Part shown: positions 45,030-54,450 of the stretch, one piece after another | Numbering within the stretch: the first letter of the stretch is position 1 | How the letters are laid out: every line of letters starts with the position of its first letter | Source: Roseivirga spongicola | GTDB taxonomy: Bacteria; Bacteroidota; Bacteroidia; Cytophagales; Cyclobacteriaceae | Assembly (NCBI RefSeq): GCF_001592965.1 | Contig: NZ_LRPC01000001.1 | Coordinates: forward strand, 1,240,001 to 1,304,000 | Reading direction: 5' to 3' | DNA length: 64,000 nucleotides | The notes under the pieces: generated by a model | Databases searched by the model: none | What the model was told of the DNA's origin: nothing | The model's input: only the letters and a program-made list of their open reading frames with translations | Made by a program: the position numbers and the translations under genes

Positions 45030-45905
45030 TCAGTTATTAGGGCTCTTTATTGTTACATTTTTCTTCAAGCTGTCCTTTAATTCGGCTTGCTCGGCTTCGG
45101 ATAAATCGTCAAACTCTTTGTTGTAGATTGTTTTACTTAATTCATTGAATCGATCTTTAAAAGCGGCATTTATAAGGTCTAGGCCCTCTATAAAAGCGCT
45201 GTAAGAAGTCTTTCTGTTTGCCTCTAATATGATTGTTAGTTCATTGCCATGAGTTTCAATTTTCTCTATCAGATAATTGATTAAATAGCTTGAGTCGGAT
45301 TTAATATTGTCTACAAAGAATTCGTCCTTTTCATTGATCATGAGTTTAGTTGAGAATTCAGTTTGAGGATTCTCACTTTCTTCAAGTAGAGGCAAAAGAG
45401 TTAACTCCATTTCCTCCGACCAAATAATGGCATAAAGGCTCAATAGGTAAGACCTTTTAATAACCTCTTTTTTCAAGTCTTGCACTTTCAAGAGTCTAGA
45501 GATCTCAGTTGCGATTTTATTTGGAGAGATATCGCCCTCTATGGGTGGAAACTCGTTTTTAATTCGGTCCGAATATGCTTTCAATTTTTGCTGGTCTTCC
45601 TCACTTTCAATCTTGTATTGACATTGACCGAGCACTAGTTTTGTTACATGTTCTTCCAAGTAAGGTCTATCCTGTCTTCGAAGCGTTTCAAAACCAGTAG
45701 GGGCATATTCCTTATAGAAATCGATAAAGTAACTGGGTTTTGTTCCTTTTAAATAGCCGTTGCTTATTAATTCAAGTTCAAAAAGGCCTAACTCTCTCTT
45801 GATCTCTTCAGCATCTTTTGCTGAATAATCTGGACAAAAACTTTGGCAGTAAACAGAGGGTATGAATAGGAAGAATACAAAGAGTGTGCTTATTAACCTT
45901 ATCAT
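45030..45905 (-). CDS. secreted protein with C-terminal ExbD-like domain
   Basis: The 291-residue product begins with a signal peptide (residues 1-21, VYCQ cleavage region). Residues 25-180 are helical and unrecognised. Residues 185-291 resemble the periplasmic domain of the Bacteroidota ExbD subgroup: [21 protein letters not shown], then [20 protein letters not shown], and the tail [16 protein letters not shown]. In those ExbD proteins the same order occurs as a GTSYxxYI segment, an AAYNELR helix and an F-x-x-LSxxEQ tail. The canonical ExbD membrane helix with its proton-handling Asp is missing. The start overlaps the uvrB stop as ATGA. Similarity was recognised by eye and needs a profile search; the function is unknown. 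Confidence 0.6.
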   Translation of the reverse strand: MIRLISTLFVFFLFIPSVYCQSFCPDYSAKDAEEIKRELGLFELELISNGYLKGTKPSYFIDFYKEYAPTGFETLRRQDRPYLEEHVTKLVLGQCQYKIESEEDQQKLKAYSDRIKNEFPPIEGDISPNKIATEISRLLKVQDLKKEVIKRSYLLSLYAIIWSEEMELTLLPLLEESENPQTEFSTKLMINEKDEFFVDNIKSDSSYLINYLIEKIETHGNELTIILEANRKTSYSAFIEGLDLINAAFKDRFNELSKTIYNKEFDDLSEAEQAELKDSLKKNVTIKSPNN

Positions 45906-47926
45906 TTTTTGCTCTCCAATAAGCTCTTCAATTCATTCAACTCGTCTCTCAATCTGGCCGCCTCAATAAAATCTAGCTCTTTGGCTGCTTTTTCCATCGC
46001 CTTTTGCGTTTTCTGGATCATCTTATCTAGGCCAGGCTTACTCATGTAAGCTACTACTGGGTCGGCCGCTACAGAATGCTCTTCTGGTTCGGCATAGTAG
46101 TTCTTCTTGTTCTTTTTAGAGTCGGCCACACTGGTTTGGCTCATAATGGCTTCTTTAGACTTGCGAACCGTTCGAGGCACAATTCCATGCTTCTCGTTAT
46201 AGGCCATTTGGATGCTTCGTCTACGATTGGTTTCATCAATAGACTCCTGCATCGATCTGGTCACTGTATCCGCATACATAATTACACGGCCATTTTCGTT
46301 TCTGGCTGCCCGTCCTATGGTCTGAATTAAGGAACGCTGATTTCTCAAGAAACCTTCTTTATCGGCATCCAAAATCGCAACTAGTGAAACTTCAGGTAAG
46401 TCTAGCCCTTCACGAAGTAAGTTGACTCCCACAAGTACATCGAAGACACCCAGCCTTAACTCTCGTAAAATCTCAACCCTGTCTAAAGGATTCACTTCAG
46501 AGTGAATGTAGCGTACTTTCACATTGGCTCTTTCCAAATACTTGGTGAGCTCTTCGGCCATTCTTTTGGTTAAAGTGGTAACTAAAACACGTTCTTCCTT
46601 CTTTACTCTGTCATCAATCTCTTCTAATAGATCATCGATCTGATTAGCGCTAGGGCGAACATCAATGATAGGATCGAGAAGGCCGGTAGGTCGAATGATT
46701 TGCTCAACCACTTCGCCTTCGGTTTTGCTTAGTTCGTAATCTCCAGGTGTTGCGGAAACATATATGATTTGATTGCTTAGCGCCTCGAATTCGTCAAACT
46801 TCAGTGGCCTATTATCTAGTGCCGAAGGAAGTCTGAACCCGTATTCTACTAGATTCTCTTTTCTCGATCTATCACCACCCCACATGGCTCTAACTTGTGG
46901 AACTGTAACGTGACTTTCATCAATAACTAAAAGGTAGTCTTCAGGAAAATAATCGAGCAAGCAGAAAGGTCTTTGCCCTTTTTGACGTCTGTCGAAGTAG
47001 CGAGAATAGTTCTCCACTCCGGAACAATAGCCGAGTTCTCGCATCATTTCAAGATCGAATTCGGTACGCTCTTTCAGTCGTTTGGCTTCTAAGAAGCGTC
47101 TTTCCTGTTCGTATTGCTCTAGTCTTTGAACCAGATCGTCCTGAATTTCTTTGATGGCAGTATGCAGTACATCTTTCCCCGTTACAAATAAGTTGGCAGG
47201 AAAAATGGTGATAATCTTTTCATCAGAAATTTTCTTTCCAGTAGAAGGATCAATCTGCTGAATGGCTTCAATTTCATCTCCCCAGAAGTAAATACGATAA
47301 GCAAAGTCGCCATAAGCGATGAAGATATCTACGGTGTCACCTTTAACTCTGAAAGTTCCCCGCTTAAATTCCGCTTCTGTTCTGCTATAAAGAATGTCTA
47401 CTAAGGCAAACAACAGCTGATTTCTCGGAACAATATCACCCACCTGAAGACGAACTACATTCTTTCCAAATTCATCTGGGTTACCAATACCATAGATGCA
47501 GGAAACCGAAGCAATCACAATTACATCTCTTCTTCCTGTAAGCAGGGAGGAGGTGGCGCTCAACCTCAGCTTTTCAATCTCATCATTGATGGAAAGGTCT
47601 TTCTCTATATATAGATTGCTATTCGGGATAAATGCTTCAGGCTGATAGTAATCGTAATAGGAGATGAAATACTCTACTGCATTTTCTGGAAAGAACTGTT
47701 TGAACTCTCCATAAAGCTGAGCCGCCAAGGTTTTGTTATGGCTCAAAATCAGGGTAGGACGTTGAGTCTCTTGAATTACGTTGGCAACGGTAAAGGTTTT
47801 ACCAGAACCAGTAGCACCCAGTAATACCTGATACGGTTCGCCAGCTTCAATAGAGGTCTTTAGGTTTTCAATAGCCTTGGGCTGATCACCCGTTGGCTCA
47901 AACTCAGAAGTAATTTTGAAGTCCAT
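45902..47926 (-). CDS. uvrB: excinuclease ABC subunit B
   Basis: At 674 residues it has the full length. Walker A is GATGSGKT (37-44), the DNA-gripping beta-hairpin is in [13 protein letters not shown], the helicase DESH box is present, and the late motifs TIGRAARN and [12 protein letters not shown] fit. The C-terminal UVR domain (about 634-670, [17 protein letters not shown]) binds UvrC. It acts in nucleotide excision repair after UvrA loading. It is followed by the ExbD-like gene with a four-base overlap, an odd partner for a repair gene. Confidence 0.97.
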   Translation of the reverse strand: MDFKITSEFEPTGDQPKAIENLKTSIEAGEPYQVLLGATGSGKTFTVANVIQETQRPTLILSHNKTLAAQLYGEFKQFFPENAVEYFISYYDYYQPEAFIPNSNLYIEKDLSINDEIEKLRLSATSSLLTGRRDVIVIASVSCIYGIGNPDEFGKNVVRLQVGDIVPRNQLLFALVDILYSRTEAEFKRGTFRVKGDTVDIFIAYGDFAYRIYFWGDEIEAIQQIDPSTGKKISDEKIITIFPANLFVTGKDVLHTAIKEIQDDLVQRLEQYEQERRFLEAKRLKERTEFDLEMMRELGYCSGVENYSRYFDRRQKGQRPFCLLDYFPEDYLLVIDESHVTVPQVRAMWGGDRSRKENLVEYGFRLPSALDNRPLKFDEFEALSNQIIYVSATPGDYELSKTEGEVVEQIIRPTGLLDPIIDVRPSANQIDDLLEEIDDRVKKEERVLVTTLTKRMAEELTKYLERANVKVRYIHSEVNPLDRVEILRELRLGVFDVLVGVNLLREGLDLPEVSLVAILDADKEGFLRNQRSLIQTIGRAARNENGRVIMYADTVTRSMQESIDETNRRRSIQMAYNEKHGIVPRTVRKSKEAIMSQTSVADSKKNKKNYYAEPEEHSVAADPVVAYMSKPGLDKMIQKTQKAMEKAAKELDFIEAARLRDELNELKSLLESKK

Positions 47927-48013
47927 AGATTAAAACTAACATCAATTATCAACTTTGAGTTTATTAACTGTGGAAATAAAAAGCAGGATATATTTTCTGC
48001 TTTGAATATACTG

Positions 48014-48691
48014 TTAGAAAGTATATCTAAGTTTTGGAGTCAGCGTAATAGATTCGAATTCCCCCAAACTTGTCGTGTGAAATAAACGAGATTGAATGCC
48101 AAGCTGAAAATTGCCTGATTTATAAAAGTAATATTCTGCCCCAATAAAGAATCCAGCATCCACCAAGTTTGAGTTAGATCCATTTCTTTCTTGTATGGAA
48201 ACGAGTGTGGCAATTGTTTGTGTACTGTTTATAAAGGCATTAGTGAGGTATTCAATCTCTTGCATTTTTGGGTTAACAAAAAAGGCACCGCCAGTTAATA
48301 GTAGTTTTTCACTTAGTCTTCTTTTATAAAAAACGCTGTACATCTCGTTGATGTGACGGAGTTTGAAATCGATAATTTCAAGGTAGGTGTCATTACCTAT
48401 TAACTGGCTGTAGTTTTTTTCGCCAATGTGCGATTCGCGATCATAACTTACGCCAATTGATGCCTTACTATCTTTTATGTTCCATTGAAATTCTATGCCG
48501 CCAATAGATCCCAAAAAGTTCTTGTTATAAAAGGAGACGAAACCGCCTGGAACTTCGCTTTGTGGCTGTTCATAATCCAATTGAAAGTTTCCAGCAACAC
48601 CGTAATTTACATTTAGCTCAAATGTATGTTGGGCTTGTGAAGCAGTAAGAATAAACAGCAATAAACAGGCGGAAATCAATAGCTTTTTCAT
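48014..48691 (-). CDS. outer-membrane beta-barrel protein of unknown function
   Basis: The 225-residue protein has a signal peptide (cut after SQAQ) and about eight amphipathic strands ending in LTPKLRYTF, a classic C-terminal barrel strand with Phe. No specific family is recognised; it resembles small OmpW/OmpX-like Bacteroidota barrels by shape only. It stands alone, 64 bases after aroE and 87 bases before uvrB on the minus strand. Confidence 0.72.
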   Translation of the reverse strand: MKKLLISACLLLFILTASQAQHTFELNVNYGVAGNFQLDYEQPQSEVPGGFVSFYNKNFLGSIGGIEFQWNIKDSKASIGVSYDRESHIGEKNYSQLIGNDTYLEIIDFKLRHINEMYSVFYKRRLSEKLLLTGGAFFVNPKMQEIEYLTNAFINSTQTIATLVSIQERNGSNSNLVDAGFFIGAEYYFYKSGNFQLGIQSRLFHTTSLGEFESITLTPKLRYTF

Positions 48692-48755
48692 ATGTGTGTT
48701 TTTTAGATGAGCAGAATATAGAAATAATTATGCCAAAAAAAACAGCTATACAAGT

Positions 48756-49499
48756 CTAGCCATTCCAAATCTCCCAAGCCGCTTCAGCCTGTCCGTGGAG
48801 CATTTCTAGCCCATTCTTTACCCAGCATCTGGCTTCAATTCCTTTCTGCATAAAAGCAGTGGTTAGTGGGTTATAGACTAAGTCGTAAAGGTAATGCTGT
48901 TCTGTAAGTTGGTGATAGGGCAGGTCTGGCAAAGCTTCTGTGTTGGGTGCAGTACCGAGTGGAGTCGTGTTGATGATTAGCTTCGCTGTATTGAGTATTG
49001 AGTCATGAGTATTGAGAGCTCCGTAACTCAATTCGCCTTCTGAAGGATTGCGCGAAATGAATTGGTAGTCGATACCAAGGTCTTCCAGTGCTGCTTTTAC
49101 TGCTTTCGATACCCCACCAGTTCCTAGAATAAGTGCCTTTTCAGGCATTGGGTTCGGCCCAACAAACTTCACCAATGATTCTTTAAACCCGATGTAATCC
49201 GTATTGTAACCTTTGAGTTTTTTGCCTTGAACTTTTATGGTGTTAACTGCCCCAATGCTTTCCGCTTTTGGGTCAACTTCATCCAGAAATTTAATGACTT
49301 GCTCCTTATAAGGAATGGTAACATTCAAGCCAACTAAACCCTTTTCAGATTTAATTAGGTCTGGAAGTTCATCGATAGCCTCCAGAGGATAAAGCTCGTA
49401 TTCGCAATCTTCAATCCCCTCTTTCTCGAACTTTTCAGTGAAATACTTTTTGGAGAAAGAGTGACCCAGTGGGTAGCCAATCAGTCCAAATCGCTTCAT
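48756..49499 (-). CDS. aroE: shikimate dehydrogenase
   Basis: At 247 residues it is slightly short for the family. GYPLGHSFSKKYF near the start carries the shikimate-binding Ser pair (S14, S16). The catalytic Lys is K65 in NVTIPYKEQ, the NADP-binding loop is LGTGGVSKAV, and GYNTDYIGF and the final HGQAEAAWEIW are conserved. It reduces 3-dehydroshikimate in aromatic amino acid synthesis. It is the last gene of the TPR-phosphosulfolactate synthase-DUF368-aroE operon, one base after the DUF368 stop. Confidence 0.95.
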   Translation of the reverse strand: MKRFGLIGYPLGHSFSKKYFTEKFEKEGIEDCEYELYPLEAIDELPDLIKSEKGLVGLNVTIPYKEQVIKFLDEVDPKAESIGAVNTIKVQGKKLKGYNTDYIGFKESLVKFVGPNPMPEKALILGTGGVSKAVKAALEDLGIDYQFISRNPSEGELSYGALNTHDSILNTAKLIINTTPLGTAPNTEALPDLPYHQLTEQHYLYDLVYNPLTTAFMQKGIEARCWVKNGLEMLHGQAEAAWEIWNG

Positions 49500-49500
49500 A

Positions 49501-50439
49501 TTAATTTCCTGGTTTTAAGAACGCTGCTAGTCGGTCAATAGCTAAGACTAACAGGAATCCTCCTGCAGCAAATCCGAGCGCTTCAATAAAATGCGGTTCA
49601 ATTCCAGTTTGGGCCAAGTATTCGTTTGGCATAACATTGACTTCGTATAGTGGCTTAATTTCGCCATGTCTATCTACATAAGTCTCAATTGCCTTTTTCC
49701 ACGGCCAAACTTTGTAAAGCGAACCAATCATAAAGCCCGACAATACACCAACTGTCAAGTTGTGGAATTTGTTGAAAAGCCAACTTACTATCCTAGCAAA
49801 ACTTAACAAGCCAACCACGCAACCAGCTCCAAAAATTAGTATATCGGCAATTTTAAGCTCCTTAATTGCAGTAAGTACGTACTCGTACTTACCGAACATA
49901 AGCAAAATAAAAGCTCCAGAAATACCGGGTAGAATCATAGCACAAATAGCTACAGCACCTGCTATGAAAAGAAACCAGCTAGCGTCTGGTGTTTCTGCTG
50001 GTGTTAATGAGGTAATGAAGTAAGCTGCTGTTATTCCTAATACAATAGCTATAATAACCCCAAAACTCCACTTCTTTATTTCTCTTAAGATTATGAGGGC
50101 GGAAATGACAATGAGCCCAAAGAAGAAAGACCACACCGGAATTGGATACTCGCCCAATAAGTGCGTAATTACCTTAGCCAGTGTTACTACGCTAGTGGCA
50201 ATTCCTGCTAGAAGAACTAGCAGAAATGTTCCATTAACGTGTTCCCAAAGGGCTTTAAATTCAAACCTTCTCAGATAATTTAACGCTTGTGCATCGACAC
50301 TTTTGATGCTATTCAGCAATTGCTCGTATATGCCTGTTATAAAGGCTATTGTTCCTCCAGAAACACCAGGGACAACATCGGCACTGCCCATGGCAATACC
50401 TTTGAGGTAGAGCAAAAAGTAATCGATAAACTTACGCAT
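49501..50439 (-). CDS. DUF368 membrane protein (PopT-type polyprenyl-phosphate transporter family)
   Basis: The 312-residue protein has about eight to ten membrane segments in two inverted halves, each with the family loop: GSADVVPGVSGGT at 18-30 and ILPGISGAFILL in the second half. DUF368 proteins have been shown to recycle undecaprenyl phosphate across the inner membrane (PopT), so this one should support wall and exopolysaccharide synthesis. That function for this copy is inferred from the family. It lies four bases after the phosphosulfolactate synthase gene. Confidence 0.88.
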   Translation of the reverse strand: MRKFIDYFLLYLKGIAMGSADVVPGVSGGTIAFITGIYEQLLNSIKSVDAQALNYLRRFEFKALWEHVNGTFLLVLLAGIATSVVTLAKVITHLLGEYPIPVWSFFFGLIVISALIILREIKKWSFGVIIAIVLGITAAYFITSLTPAETPDASWFLFIAGAVAICAMILPGISGAFILLMFGKYEYVLTAIKELKIADILIFGAGCVVGLLSFARIVSWLFNKFHNLTVGVLSGFMIGSLYKVWPWKKAIETYVDRHGEIKPLYEVNVMPNEYLAQTGIEPHFIEALGFAAGGFLLVLAIDRLAAFLKPGN

Positions 50440-50443
50440 GTTA

Positions 50444-51211
50444 TTATCCTTTCTGACCTAGGAAGTGATCGAAAGTATCTCCTCTTAAGCCTAGTCTAAG
50501 TGTTTCCAATGGAATTACTTCTTCAGGAGCAATGTTTCCAAGGTTTACATTAGAGCCCATTAGCTTAATGAAATACACTTGTTGAGCTTTTTGTGGAGCT
50601 TCCCAAATGATTTTCTCAAAAGGAATTTTAGTTAGAATTTCTTGAACCAGTCCTGAACGAACTTCGCCAGTAGAACGGAATAAGCCAACGTTTCCACTTT
50701 CACGTGCCTCACCAATTACCTTCCAGGCGCCAGCGTCTAGCTCTTTTTGCATTAGCTCAATCCACTTATAAGGAGGGATGATCTTTTCTGCGTCTTTTGA
50801 GCCTACTTCTGAAAGTACGGTCACCTGTTCAGAAAGCTTGGTAATGTATTCGCACTTTTTGTCGTGGTCTAGTTCTATTGAGCCATCAGAAACTTCTGCA
50901 AATGGCATTTCATATTTGTCTAGCACCTTGCGGTAATCATCAAACTGATCTCTTACTATAAAGGCTTCAAAGAGTGTTCCTCCGAAATAAAAAGGAATAC
51001 CCGCCTCTCTGTAAACATTCAGTTTGGCATCTAAATTTGGGGTCACATAAGAAGTGGCCCAGCCAAGTTTTACAATATCTACATATTCGCCACAAACGTT
51101 GACGAAATCTTCTGCCTGTCTAACACTAAGGCCTTTGTCCATGGCCATAGTAAATCCTTTGTCTCTTGGCTTTTGTGTCCTTTCGGGCACATCGGTTAAA
51201 AAGTAATGCAT
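50444..51211 (-). CDS. phosphosulfolactate synthase (ComA family)
   Basis: The 255-residue TIM-barrel-type protein has the family pattern: RDKGFTMAMDKGLSV near 16-30, VDIVKLGWATSYV at 44-56, YFGGTLFEAF, and AEVSDGSIELDHD with VLSEVGSKDAE. The archaeal ComA enzyme joins sulfite to phosphoenolpyruvate, giving (2R)-phospho-3-sulfolactate in coenzyme M synthesis. Bacteroidota do not make coenzyme M, so the product probably feeds another sulfonate pathway, for example capnine-type sulfonolipids of gliding bacteria. This last point is inference. It abuts the TPR gene. Confidence 0.9.
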   Translation of the reverse strand: MHYFLTDVPERTQKPRDKGFTMAMDKGLSVRQAEDFVNVCGEYVDIVKLGWATSYVTPNLDAKLNVYREAGIPFYFGGTLFEAFIVRDQFDDYRKVLDKYEMPFAEVSDGSIELDHDKKCEYITKLSEQVTVLSEVGSKDAEKIIPPYKWIELMQKELDAGAWKVIGEARESGNVGLFRSTGEVRSGLVQEILTKIPFEKIIWEAPQKAQQVYFIKLMGSNVNLGNIAPEEVIPLETLRLGLRGDTFDHFLGQKG

Positions 51212-52615
51212 TTAATTCTTACTTCTGTATTGGTCTATAATCTTGAATAACGCTTTTTGCGTTTCCAGTTTAGGGAAAAATTCGAAGAGAACTTCGTGTT
51301 TTTCAAAATCCAAAATTAAGGCATTTTCTAGATATGTAAAGGCTTCGCGGTAATGTCCTGCCGTGATTTGGTATACAACCATCCTATACATGAGCTCAGC
51401 ATCGTCTGGAATCTCCTCTAAAGCTCTCTCAGCGAGCTCTATGGCCTTTTTCATTTCGCCTTGCTCATAAAAAATAAATGACCAATCGAGCCAAATTTCG
51501 TTATTAGTAGGTTCTAAAATGGCTGCTTCTTGGTATGCCTCAATGGCCGAAACTATATTGTCAATGTTATATTCTGCGGTGGCAATGGCCATCCAATAGT
51601 TGGTATTTTCAGGGTCTAGTTTAAGCGCCTTGTTCAAGAAATGGATGGCCTCATAGTACTTTTCTTGAGCCGAAAGGCAGCAACCTATACCATACCATGC
51701 ATCTTCATAGAATTGGTCTATTTTAGAAGCTTTTCTGTAGTATTTTATGCCATACTCATACTGCTCCATCTTTTCATAAGCAGCTCCAATACAGCAGTAG
51801 ACCTCAGAAGAAGGCCCTTCATTAGTTAAGGTGTTTTTATAAGCTTCTAAAGCATCTTGATATTTCTCAAGATTCATGTAAGAATTACCTAGGTTGAACC
51901 AAGCTGAAGAGAATGTATCGTCAATGACAAGCGCAAAGTCATAGGCCTTTACAGCGTCTTCATACTTTTCTAGCTTGTTGTAGACTATTCCGAGATTGTA
52001 CCATGCGTAGGTCGAATAAGGATCTCGGTCTATGAATTCTTTATAATAGGAAACACTATCTTCTAGTTTTCCGGTAACATCTAAACAGTAAGCCAACTCA
52101 TACAGGGCCGACTCGTGGTTGATGTCTGTTTCTATAGCTTGCTTATAGTAATCTATGGCAGTATCATACTTGCCATTAGTTTGATAAGTGAGGCCGATGT
52201 TATAATAAACCTCAGCTTTGTCTTCGGCTCCTTCTAGTGTGGTGAGTAAAATTTCAACAGCCTTTTCAAACTCGCCTAAAATTGAGAATATATTACCCTT
52301 TACTGTCAATAACTCAGGGTCGTTAGGGTGAAGGTTCTCTGCCTCTTCTATCACCTTTAGTGCTTCGTCATACTTTTCTTTTCCCACCAAACATTGAGAG
52401 GTCAATATGCTGATCTCTAAGCTAAATGGGTATTGGTCGAGCGCCATTCTACAGGCCTTAAGCCCTTTGCCAAACTGTAAACGGTCTAGATAGTAATGAA
52501 TAATAGTTTCGTATTCTTCTAGGTCGAAGAAATGAAAACCTTTGTTTTTGAGAAGCTCTTCAAACTTACTGATCAACCCACGTTCTTCTTCTCTACTCGG
52601 ATAGTCTTCCTGCAT
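51212..52615 (-). CDS. tetratricopeptide repeat protein
   Basis: The 467-residue protein is made almost entirely of TPR helices, about eleven units recognisable by the W/Y-x-x-LG-x-x-Y pattern (such as AWYNLGIVYNKLEKYEDAVKAY). No signal peptide or membrane segment is seen, so it is a cytoplasmic scaffold. It directly abuts the phosphosulfolactate synthase gene, which suggests co-expression; a direct partner is not known. Confidence 0.9.
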   Translation of the reverse strand: MQEDYPSREEERGLISKFEELLKNKGFHFFDLEEYETIIHYYLDRLQFGKGLKACRMALDQYPFSLEISILTSQCLVGKEKYDEALKVIEEAENLHPNDPELLTVKGNIFSILGEFEKAVEILLTTLEGAEDKAEVYYNIGLTYQTNGKYDTAIDYYKQAIETDINHESALYELAYCLDVTGKLEDSVSYYKEFIDRDPYSTYAWYNLGIVYNKLEKYEDAVKAYDFALVIDDTFSSAWFNLGNSYMNLEKYQDALEAYKNTLTNEGPSSEVYCCIGAAYEKMEQYEYGIKYYRKASKIDQFYEDAWYGIGCCLSAQEKYYEAIHFLNKALKLDPENTNYWMAIATAEYNIDNIVSAIEAYQEAAILEPTNNEIWLDWSFIFYEQGEMKKAIELAERALEEIPDDAELMYRMVVYQITAGHYREAFTYLENALILDFEKHEVLFEFFPKLETQKALFKIIDQYRSKN

Positions 52616-52655
52616 TACGTCAATCGGTTTTCTTAAAATACGAATTAGCCAACAT

Positions 52656-52673
52656 TAAAACCACTTGGTTTTA
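52656..52673 (-). other. A+T-rich hairpin after the SDR gene
   Basis: Seven-base arms TAAAACC (52656-52662) and GGTTTTA (52667-52673) with a four-base loop lie in the 103-base gap between the SDR gene and the TPR gene. They could form a weak terminator or processing site; no T run follows. Confidence 0.35.
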
Positions 52674-52718
52674 GTAAAAATTAATTGAATACATGTTAGA
52701 TATTTTCAATCAGTTGAT

Positions 52719-53705
52719 TTACAGGTTGTAACGGTTTTTTAACTCTGCTGCTGTCCAATTGGCCGACTCTTCTAAACTGCGAAATTCGAAATTTAGTGCC
52801 TTTCTTACCTTATCATTGGCAAAGTTAAATTTAGTGCGACTCAAAATAGCCGTATCTGCAGTGATAAGTGCCTCTTTGCCGGTTATTCTAGATCGGAGAA
52901 ATTCTAAAGCAACTACAAGTTTAAGCATCCAAGGCTGAACTGTTTTTGTTGGCGCCTTTTTTCCAAATGCGTTGGCCAAGGTTTGGAAGAACTGCTTGTA
53001 TGGTAAAGAGCCAGCACTTACTATAAAGCGCTCTCCCTTAATGTCCGATTCCATCAGCTTTACAGCTATTTCTGCTACGTCTCGCACGTCTACAAAGTTG
53101 GTGTTTCCTTCTGGATGGAAGCTTCTTTCCTTATAAGCATACTCAAATACTGAGGTACTACCCCCTTGTCCCCAAATTCCTGGGCCAAGAACAACCGATG
53201 GATTCAGTATTTTGACTTTTAACCCCTCTTGAGCGCCTCTCCATACTTCAAGCTCTTGAGCATGTTTTGAGTTAGCATAGATGGAGTCGTATTTGGAGTC
53301 TTCCCATCGGTCTTTTTCTGTAATCTTTTTCTGACCAGCCTTTCTGCCAATGGCTGCTACCGAGCTGATGTGTATAAAGTCTTTTATTCCGAGTTTAAGA
53401 CAGGTGTTTACCAAGTCTGCCGTACCTAGAACATTGGTTTCATACATTTTATTCACATATCTCTTATCAAATGAGATAATGGCAGCGCCATGAATTACAG
53501 CATCTATTCCAACTAAGGCTTCTTCTAAAAAAGCGGTGTCGTTCATATCGCCAATAACCCATTCTATTTGGTCGGCAATACCCTCTAACAAATCCATTTT
53601 GCTAGAGTTTCTTTTAACAGCCTTAACTTGATGATTTCTGTCAAGAAGCTCTCTACATATGAAACTTCCTAGCAAACCGGTAGCTCCGGTAACAAATACT
53701 TTCAT
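52719..53705 (-). CDS. NAD-dependent epimerase/dehydratase, dihydroflavonol reductase-like
   Basis: The 328-residue extended SDR has TGATGLLG (6-13), IHISSVAAIG near 111-120 and YxxxK as Y143/K147. The C-terminal part resembles the dihydroflavonol-4-reductase and 3-beta-HSD-like branch more than the sugar epimerases. It probably reduces or oxidises an alcohol on a small lipid or sugar substrate; the substrate is unknown. It lies four bases after the CpsB-type gene, in a unit led by rfbC. Confidence 0.85.
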   Translation of the reverse strand: MKVFVTGATGLLGSFICRELLDRNHQVKAVKRNSSKMDLLEGIADQIEWVIGDMNDTAFLEEALVGIDAVIHGAAIISFDKRYVNKMYETNVLGTADLVNTCLKLGIKDFIHISSVAAIGRKAGQKKITEKDRWEDSKYDSIYANSKHAQELEVWRGAQEGLKVKILNPSVVLGPGIWGQGGSTSVFEYAYKERSFHPEGNTNFVDVRDVAEIAVKLMESDIKGERFIVSAGSLPYKQFFQTLANAFGKKAPTKTVQPWMLKLVVALEFLRSRITGKEALITADTAILSRTKFNFANDKVRKALNFEFRSLEESANWTAAELKNRYNL

Positions 53706-53709
53706 TCTA

Positions 53710-54450
53710 CTATAACTGATTATTCAACAGCTCCAGATCTAAAAGCTTTTTCCAATACTTAGTTGTCGTTGCTTCTTTAAGCAGGTTAATATGTCCCATG
53801 TTATGGCAATCTGTACCAACCAGCTTAATAGCCTTCATATCTATCAATTTCTCCGCTAATTTCTGAACAGGTTTTGAATAGCAACCTGTTAATGAAACCG
53901 CATTAAGTTGAAAAATGATATTACGGTCTAAAAGTTCCTCAATTAGCGAAGGTTTTTCCAGCAGGTAAAGATACCTCTCAGGGTGAGCATAAACCATTTT
54001 ATACCCCTTCATAGTTAGGTGGAAACTTGCTTCTTTTAATTCAGGCGGTTCATTGATAAAACCTGTTTCAACCAAAATGTGGTTTTGACCGAACGTAAGT
54101 AGTTCTTCGTCTGAGTGAATACGCTGCATAAAGTGTTCGTCTAAATAATATTCACTTGCAGCTTGTAATTCTATGTTGATGCCTTCTTCTAAAATGGCTT
54201 CCTGCATTTGCTTTAACCCAGAGAGAATGGTTTCTGCAGTGTTATCATAGGTGCCCCACATGGTGTGAGGTGATGTAATAACCTTAGTATAACCCAAAGA
54301 TTCCATTTCCCTAAGAATAGAGATGCCCTCTTCAATAGATTGAATACCATCATCGATATTAGGAATGAGGTGAGAATGGATATCTGTTTGGAGATATCCT
54401 ATATCTGGGGCTGAATTTTTATTTCCTTTAAAGAAAGAAAAGATGCTCAA
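53710..54450 (-). CDS. CpsB/CapC-type tyrosine-protein phosphatase (PHP fold)
   Basis: The start is TTG 54450, overlapping the rfbC stop (TTGA); no in-frame ATG fits before residue 47. The 246-residue protein has the PHP metal motif HSHLIPNIDDG (25-35), VITSPHTMWG and VGTDCHNMGHI near the C-terminus. The family dephosphorylates BY-kinases that control capsule export. The Wzz-like protein in the first part of the window lacks a kinase domain, so the partner kinase must be encoded elsewhere. Confidence 0.88.
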   Translation of the reverse strand: MSIFSFFKGNKNSAPDIGYLQTDIHSHLIPNIDDGIQSIEEGISILREMESLGYTKVITSPHTMWGTYDNTAETILSGLKQMQEAILEEGINIELQAASEYYLDEHFMQRIHSDEELLTFGQNHILVETGFINEPPELKEASFHLTMKGYKMVYAHPERYLYLLEKPSLIEELLDRNIIFQLNAVSLTGCYSKPVQKLAEKLIDMKAIKLVGTDCHNMGHINLLKEATTTKYWKKLLDLELLNNQL

